Assembly (NCBI GenBank): GCA_904501915.1
Contig: CAJGCV010000084.1
Coordinates: 1-7,890 of the forward strand
Length of the DNA: 7,890 nucleotides
Source of the DNA: an uncultured Akkermansia sp.
Lineage (GTDB): Bacteria > Verrucomicrobiota > Verrucomicrobiia > Verrucomicrobiales > Akkermansiaceae
Direction: 5' to 3'
Position numbers and translations under genes: made by a program. The notes beneath the pieces were generated by a model, which made no database searches, was not told the origin of the DNA, and saw only the letters and a program-made list of their open reading frames with translations. Shown here in pieces: positions 5,294 through 7,890 of the stretch (positions within the stretch are counted from its first letter, which is position 1; every line of letters begins with the position of its first letter).

Positions 5294-6463
5294 ATGGACT
5301 GGAGCAAAATGCTTTCCAAACAGGTCACGGATATGCCCCGCTCGGGTATCCGCGAGTTCTTTGACCTGGCTACAGGCAGCAAGGATATCATCTCCCTGGG
5401 GGTGGGCGAGCCCGATTTCGTGACCCCGTGGAATATCCGCGAAGCCGCCATCCGTTCGCTGGAGCGTGGGCACACCACCTACACCAGTAACTACGGCCTG
5501 GAATCCCTGCGCCGCGCTATCAGCACTTATGTGCAGGGCTTTTTTCATGTGGAGTATGATCCGCTGTGCGAAATTCTACCCACGGTGGGCGTGAGCGAGG
5601 CTATCGACCTGGCGCTGCGCTGCCTGCTGAATCCTGGGGATGAGGTGCTGTATCACGAGCCCTGCTACGTGAGCTATGCCCCCACGGTGATGATGGCTTA
5701 TGGCATACCCAGGGCCGTGGAAACGAGCATCGATGACCTTTTTGCGCTGAATCCCGCGAAGCTGGAAGCAGCCATCACCCCGCGCACCAAGGTGCTGATG
5801 CTGAACTTCCCCACGAATCCCACCGGCTCCATTGCCCCGCGCAAGACGCTGGAAGAGATTGCCGCCATCTGCATCAAACATGATTTGTTTGTGCTCACGG
5901 ATGAGATTTATTCCGAGCTTCGTTATGATGAGGAGGAACATACCTCCATCGCTTCGCTGCCGGGTATGAAGGAACGCACACTGCTGCTGCACGGCTTCTC
6001 CAAGGCCTTTGCCATGACCGGTCTGCGACTGGGTTATGCCTGTGGCCCGAAGGAACTCATCGAGCAGATGATGAAGGTGCATTCCTACACCATGATCTGC
6101 CCGACCATTACCTCGCAGGAGGCTGGTATCGAAGCTCTGGAGAACGGTGTGGATGCCATGCTGGAGATGCGCGAAAGCTATCACAAGCGCCGCGACTATA
6201 TTGTGGGTCGTTTCAATGACATGGGTATGGATTGTCATCTGCCCGGCGGTGCGTTCTACACCTTCCCCAGCATTCAGCGTTTCGGTATTTCATCCAAGGA
6301 GTTCGCTCTCCGTCTGCTGATGGAGCATAAGGTGGCAGCTGTACCCGGCACTGCTTTCGGTGCCTGCGGCGAGGGCTACCTGCGCTGCTGCTATGCCACT
6401 GCTCAGAATCTGCTTGAGCAGGCCTGCGACAAGATGGCGCGTTTCTGCGAATCACTGAAGTGA
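5294..6463 (+). CDS. Pyridoxal-phosphate aminotransferase, class I/II
   Basis: The 389-aa protein is a complete fold-type I aminotransferase. Visible landmarks are GVGEPDFVTP near residues 36-45, NPTG at 175-178, TDEIY at 202-206 (the Asp that contacts the pyridine nitrogen and the Tyr), the Schiff-base lysine K237 in HGFSKAFAMTGLRLGY with the phosphate-binding R245, and the C-terminal substrate-carboxylate arginine R364 in YLRCCYA. Such enzymes move amino groups between amino acids and 2-oxoacids (aspartate, alanine, aromatic or branched-chain types); the sequence does not let me choose a substrate. It follows the Lrp/AsnC gene by 2 nt without its own ribosome binding site, so translational coupling is likely. 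The stop codon lies inside a perfect hairpin, which suggests 3'-end formation there. Several minus-strand open frames over it are shadows. Confidence 0.93.
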   Translation: MDWSKMLSKQVTDMPRSGIREFFDLATGSKDIISLGVGEPDFVTPWNIREAAIRSLERGHTTYTSNYGLESLRRAISTYVQGFFHVEYDPLCEILPTVGVSEAIDLALRCLLNPGDEVLYHEPCYVSYAPTVMMAYGIPRAVETSIDDLFALNPAKLEAAITPRTKVLMLNFPTNPTGSIAPRKTLEEIAAICIKHDLFVLTDEIYSELRYDEEEHTSIASLPGMKERTLLLHGFSKAFAMTGLRLGYACGPKELIEQMMKVHSYTMICPTITSQEAGIEALENGVDAMLEMRESYHKRRDYIVGRFNDMGMDCHLPGGAFYTFPSIQRFGISSKEFALRLLMEHKVAAVPGTAFGACGEGYLRCCYATAQNLLEQACDKMARFCESLK

Positions 6464-6473
6464 TTCGCAGAAA
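6442..6473 (+). terminator. Perfect 14-bp hairpin overlapping aminotransferase stop
   Basis: Bases 6442-6455 (TTTCTGCGAATCAC) are exactly complementary to 6460-6473, with a TGAA loop at 6456-6459. The left arm encodes the final residues of the aminotransferase, and the TGA at 6461-6463 lies in the right arm. There is no T-run after it, so it may act as a Rho-dependent or 3'-stabilising structure rather than a classical terminator. Its last three bases are also the first three of the inverted repeat of the S23 element. Confidence 0.55.
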
Positions 6474-6532
6474 GTACGAAGTACGAGGTGGGAAGTACGA
6501 AGTGTAAAGTTACGCGGACTTACGTCCGCAGG
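6471..6532 (+). repeat. Left inverted-repeat arm of S23 element
   Basis: The outer 50 bases are near-identical to the reverse complement of the right arm. The words AAGTACGAAG and AAGTACGA recur inside the arm. The inner end holds its own hairpin, GCGGAC at 6514-6519 with GTCCGC at 6524-6529, directly upstream of the S23 start. It begins 8 nt after the aminotransferase stop. Confidence 0.85.
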
Positions 6533-6542
6533 TTGCAGGAAG

Positions 6543-6938
6543 ATGAATAATGGCCTGGACTTCAGAGAGACGTTAACGCAGCGCACACGTGCGTTTGCGT
6601 TGCGGGTGTTCAAGCTCTGTACTTCGTTGCCGAATACTCCTGAGGCTTTTCACATACGCGACCAGCTTTTCCGTTGCGCCTCGTCTGTTGCTGCGAATTA
6701 TCGGGCATCTGGTCGAGCGAAATCTGACAAGGATTATCTGAATAAACTGAAAATATGTGAAGAGGAATCGGACGAAGCTGAGTTCTGGATGGATATGCTC
6801 GCGGCGTGTGAATTGGTGAAACGACACAAAATAGAAGCCTTGATGAACGAAGCCAATGAGCTGACCGCAATCATTACCGCTTCATGTATCACAAAGCGCC
6901 GGAATATGAAAAAATCCGGCGGATGTCAGTCCGCGTAA
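6543..6938 (+). CDS. S23-type four-helix-bundle protein
   Basis: The 131-aa protein matches the S23/IVS-encoded family in length and pattern. It has an N-terminal helix with RTRAFALRVFKLCTSLP, then the hallmark segment at about residues 38-86 with QLFRCASSVAANYRASGRAK, a lysine/leucine helix and EEESDEAEFWMDML. Family members form small basic oligomers (typically pentamers of four-helix bundles), are encoded in 23S rRNA intervening sequences or stand alone, and are related to the Avd accessory protein of diversity-generating retroelements. No reverse transcriptase or variable repeat is present here, so an Avd role is not supported. AGGAAG at 6537-6542 abuts the ATG, too close to be a normal Shine-Dalgarno. 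The last residues and the TAA are encoded by the right inverted repeat. The gene is visibly more A-rich than its neighbours, which fits acquisition from elsewhere. Confidence 0.85.
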   Translation: MNNGLDFRETLTQRTRAFALRVFKLCTSLPNTPEAFHIRDQLFRCASSVAANYRASGRAKSDKDYLNKLKICEEESDEAEFWMDMLAACELVKRHKIEALMNEANELTAIITASCITKRRNMKKSGGCQSA

Positions 6939-6977
6939 CTTTACACTTCGTACTTCCCACCTCGTCCTTCGTACTTT
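6916..6977 (-). repeat. Right inverted-repeat arm of S23 element
   Basis: This is the partner of the left arm, with one mismatch in the outer 50 bases (C at 6966 where the left arm predicts A). It supplies the C-terminal codons and stop of the S23 gene and ends 4 nt before the start codon of the CPBP gene. The inner hairpin is kept: GCGGAT at 6919-6924 pairs with GTCCGC at 6929-6934, with a G-U wobble where the left arm has a C-G pair. Confidence 0.85.
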
Positions 6978-6981
6978 TGCT

Positions 6982-7680
6982 ATGTCTGAGCAAAAACTGT
7001 TTCGCACCTGCGTTGTGCCGTTCGTTCTGTTTCTGGCACTGAATCTTCTGCTCTGGGGGGTGGACGCATCCTGGGCATGGGATCACCCCAGTGTGGCCTG
7101 GTACCGCCGCGCGCCGGAAATGTGGATTTACCCGCTGCAGGTGCTGGTGTGTGCCGGGTATCTGTGGTATGTCCGCCGCGGGGTGGAGTGGGATTGGTCT
7201 CTGAGGGGCAGCCTGCTGGGGGCAGTGGCCGGTGTGGTAGGAATCGGGTTCTGGCTGGTGCCCTATGTGACCGGGTGGATTCCTGCCGAGCCCGGGTTTG
7301 AGCCGGGGGTGGTCTTTGGTGATAATGCTGCAGCGGTGTGGGTGGAGTACGCGTTCCGTTTTGCCCGGGCAGTTATCATCGTGGCTCTGGTGGAGGAATT
7401 TTTCTGGCGTGGGTATCTGATGCGCTGGTGCGTGAACCGCGATTTTCCGCAGACTGTTCCGCTGGGGCAGGGTAGCTGGCTGGGCTATGCCGTGGTGACA
7501 CTGGCTTTCATGCTGGTGCACCGTCCGGTGGATTATGCCGGGGCTTTTGTTTATGGCAGCATCGCCTATGCGCTGATGGTTTACACGAAACGCCTGACCG
7601 CCCTGGTGGTGATGCATGCGGTGGCCAACCTCATCATGGGCATCTGTGCGATAAAACTGAATCTTCCACATCTCTGGTAA
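6982..7680 (+). CDS. CPBP-family (CAAX protease-related) membrane protein
   Basis: The 232-aa protein is highly hydrophobic, with about six to eight membrane segments, and carries the conserved motifs of the CPBP/Abi glutamic intramembrane protease family: EEFFWR at 138-143 (E138, E139, R143), FMLVH at 176-180 (H180) and HAVAN at 212-216 (H212, N216). All expected active-site residues are present, so it is probably catalytic. The EEFFWRGYLMRW and HRPVDYAGAFVYG segments resemble the CAAX prenyl protease-related subgroup found with exosortase/PEP-CTERM systems, but no exosortase is visible here, so this is inference. Substrate is unknown. The ATG at 6982 has no ribosome binding site and lies only 4 nt after the S23 element, so the element either supplies or has displaced its promoter. 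The nucleotidyltransferase gene starts 6 nt after its stop. Confidence 0.88.
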   Translation: MSEQKLFRTCVVPFVLFLALNLLLWGVDASWAWDHPSVAWYRRAPEMWIYPLQVLVCAGYLWYVRRGVEWDWSLRGSLLGAVAGVVGIGFWLVPYVTGWIPAEPGFEPGVVFGDNAAAVWVEYAFRFARAVIIVALVEEFFWRGYLMRWCVNRDFPQTVPLGQGSWLGYAVVTLAFMLVHRPVDYAGAFVYGSIAYALMVYTKRLTALVVMHAVANLIMGICAIKLNLPHLW

Positions 7681-7686
7681 CTTCTT

Positions 7687-7890
7687 ATGCAAGCATTCAT
7701 TCTTGGTGCCGGTCTGGGCACGCGTCTGGCTCCGCTTACTCATATTCTCCCCAAGCCGCTGATGCCGGTTTTTCAGAAGCCGCTCATCCAGCACACCATG
7801 GACCACTACCTGCGCAGCGGGGTGACGGAGTTCATGGTGAATATCTCCTGCCTGCCGCTCATGTGGGAACGCGCATTCCCGGAGCCGGTC
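7687..7890 (+). CDS. NDP-sugar pyrophosphorylase-like nucleotidyltransferase, partial
   Basis: Only the first 68 residues are in the window; the gene runs off the right edge. The N-terminus has the sugar-phosphate nucleotidyltransferase signature MQAFILGAGLGTRLAPLT followed by LPKPLMPV, which binds the nucleoside triphosphate, and QHTMDHYLRSGVTEFMVN matches the following helix and strand. The family couples NTPs to sugar 1-phosphates to make activated sugars. Candidates include mannose-1-phosphate guanylyltransferase or a MurU-like MurNAc-1-phosphate uridylyltransferase, and the fragment is too short to choose. It starts 6 nt after the CPBP gene and has no Shine-Dalgarno sequence, so the two are likely one operon. 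Confidence 0.9.
   Translation, partial: MQAFILGAGLGTRLAPLTHILPKPLMPVFQKPLIQHTMDHYLRSGVTEFMVNISCLPLMWERAFPEPV

Larger units (their letters stand above)
6471..6977 (+). mobile_element. IVS-like element: S23 gene in 50-bp inverted repeats
   Basis: A 507-bp unit is bounded by 6471-6520 and 6928-6977, which are reverse complements at 49 of 50 positions. The match continues inward, imperfectly, to 6532 and 6916 (14 of 17 bases over 6516-6532 versus 6916-6932), giving about 62-bp arms with four mismatches. The arms contain repeated AGTACGA words. The only gene inside is the S23 family gene. Known intervening sequences in 23S rRNA genes have the same plan, with inverted terminal sequences forming a stem and an S23 open frame in the loop, and they are removed by RNase III. 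This copy instead fills the gap between two protein genes. No target-site duplication is visible at the ends, and no transposase is present, so any mobility would need outside help. Confidence 0.7.

Noticed and set aside
6543..6938. S23 protein as the Avd accessory of a diversity-generating retroelement
   Set aside because: No reverse transcriptase, template repeat or variable repeat is seen in the window, and the flanking repeats are inverted terminal arms.
6471..6977. Insertion sequence or MITE with target-site duplication
   Set aside because: No transposase is encoded, and the bases flanking the arms (CAG on the left, TGC on the right) do not form a direct repeat, so a standard DNA transposon is not supported.
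6889..7806. Minus-strand open frame of 305 aa antisense to the CPBP gene
   Set aside because: It has no domain and spans the S23 arm and two genes with convincing motifs on the other strand.

Overview
The window looks like a stretch of ordinary bacterial chromosome of moderately high GC, judged by eye. Genes are tightly packed and essentially no start codon has a Shine-Dalgarno sequence at normal spacing. The poor SD use, the CAAX-protease-related (CPBP) membrane protein, the Lrp/aminotransferase pair and the S23-type insertion would fit a gut member of the Verrucomicrobiota (Akkermansia-like) or the Bacteroidota. This placement is inference and weak; no rRNA, tRNA or diagnostic marker is present to fix it.

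Layout. Positions 1-373 hold no convincing gene but are full of small inverted repeats, including a perfect 16-bp stem with a GAAA loop followed by two more hairpins, each trailed by the same short spacer. At 374-1252 (+) lies a membrane-anchored protein of unknown function. A convergent gap with a possible gene remnant follows. At 1403-2521 (-) is a LolC/LolE/FtsX-type ABC permease without its ATPase. An 80-bp divergent promoter region separates it from two radical SAM genes (2601-3503 and 3507-4760, +) only 3 nt apart: a three-cysteine radical SAM protein with a cysteine-rich C-terminus, and a HemN/HemW-like protein. Next is a clear sigma70-type promoter and an Lrp/AsnC regulator (4815-5291) 2 nt ahead of a fold-type I PLP aminotransferase (5294-6463), almost certainly one operon. 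A CPBP membrane protease (6982-7680) and the start of a sugar-phosphate nucleotidyltransferase (7687 to the window end) form a second tight pair.

The most striking structure is at 6471-6977. A free-standing S23/four-helix-bundle gene is enclosed by 50-bp terminal inverted repeats with one mismatch, extending imperfectly to 62 bp. It is wedged exactly between the aminotransferase stop and the CPBP start. This has the architecture of the intervening sequences (IVS) found in 23S rRNA genes of Leptospira, Coxiella and others, but here it sits between protein genes and abuts a perfect 14-bp hairpin that overlaps the aminotransferase stop codon.

A second theme is initiation. The three best promoter candidates (ahead of 374, 2521 on the minus strand, and 4815) each place the predicted transcription start within about 0-4 nt of the start codon. 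This suggests leaderless or near-leaderless mRNAs, in keeping with the missing SD sequences.
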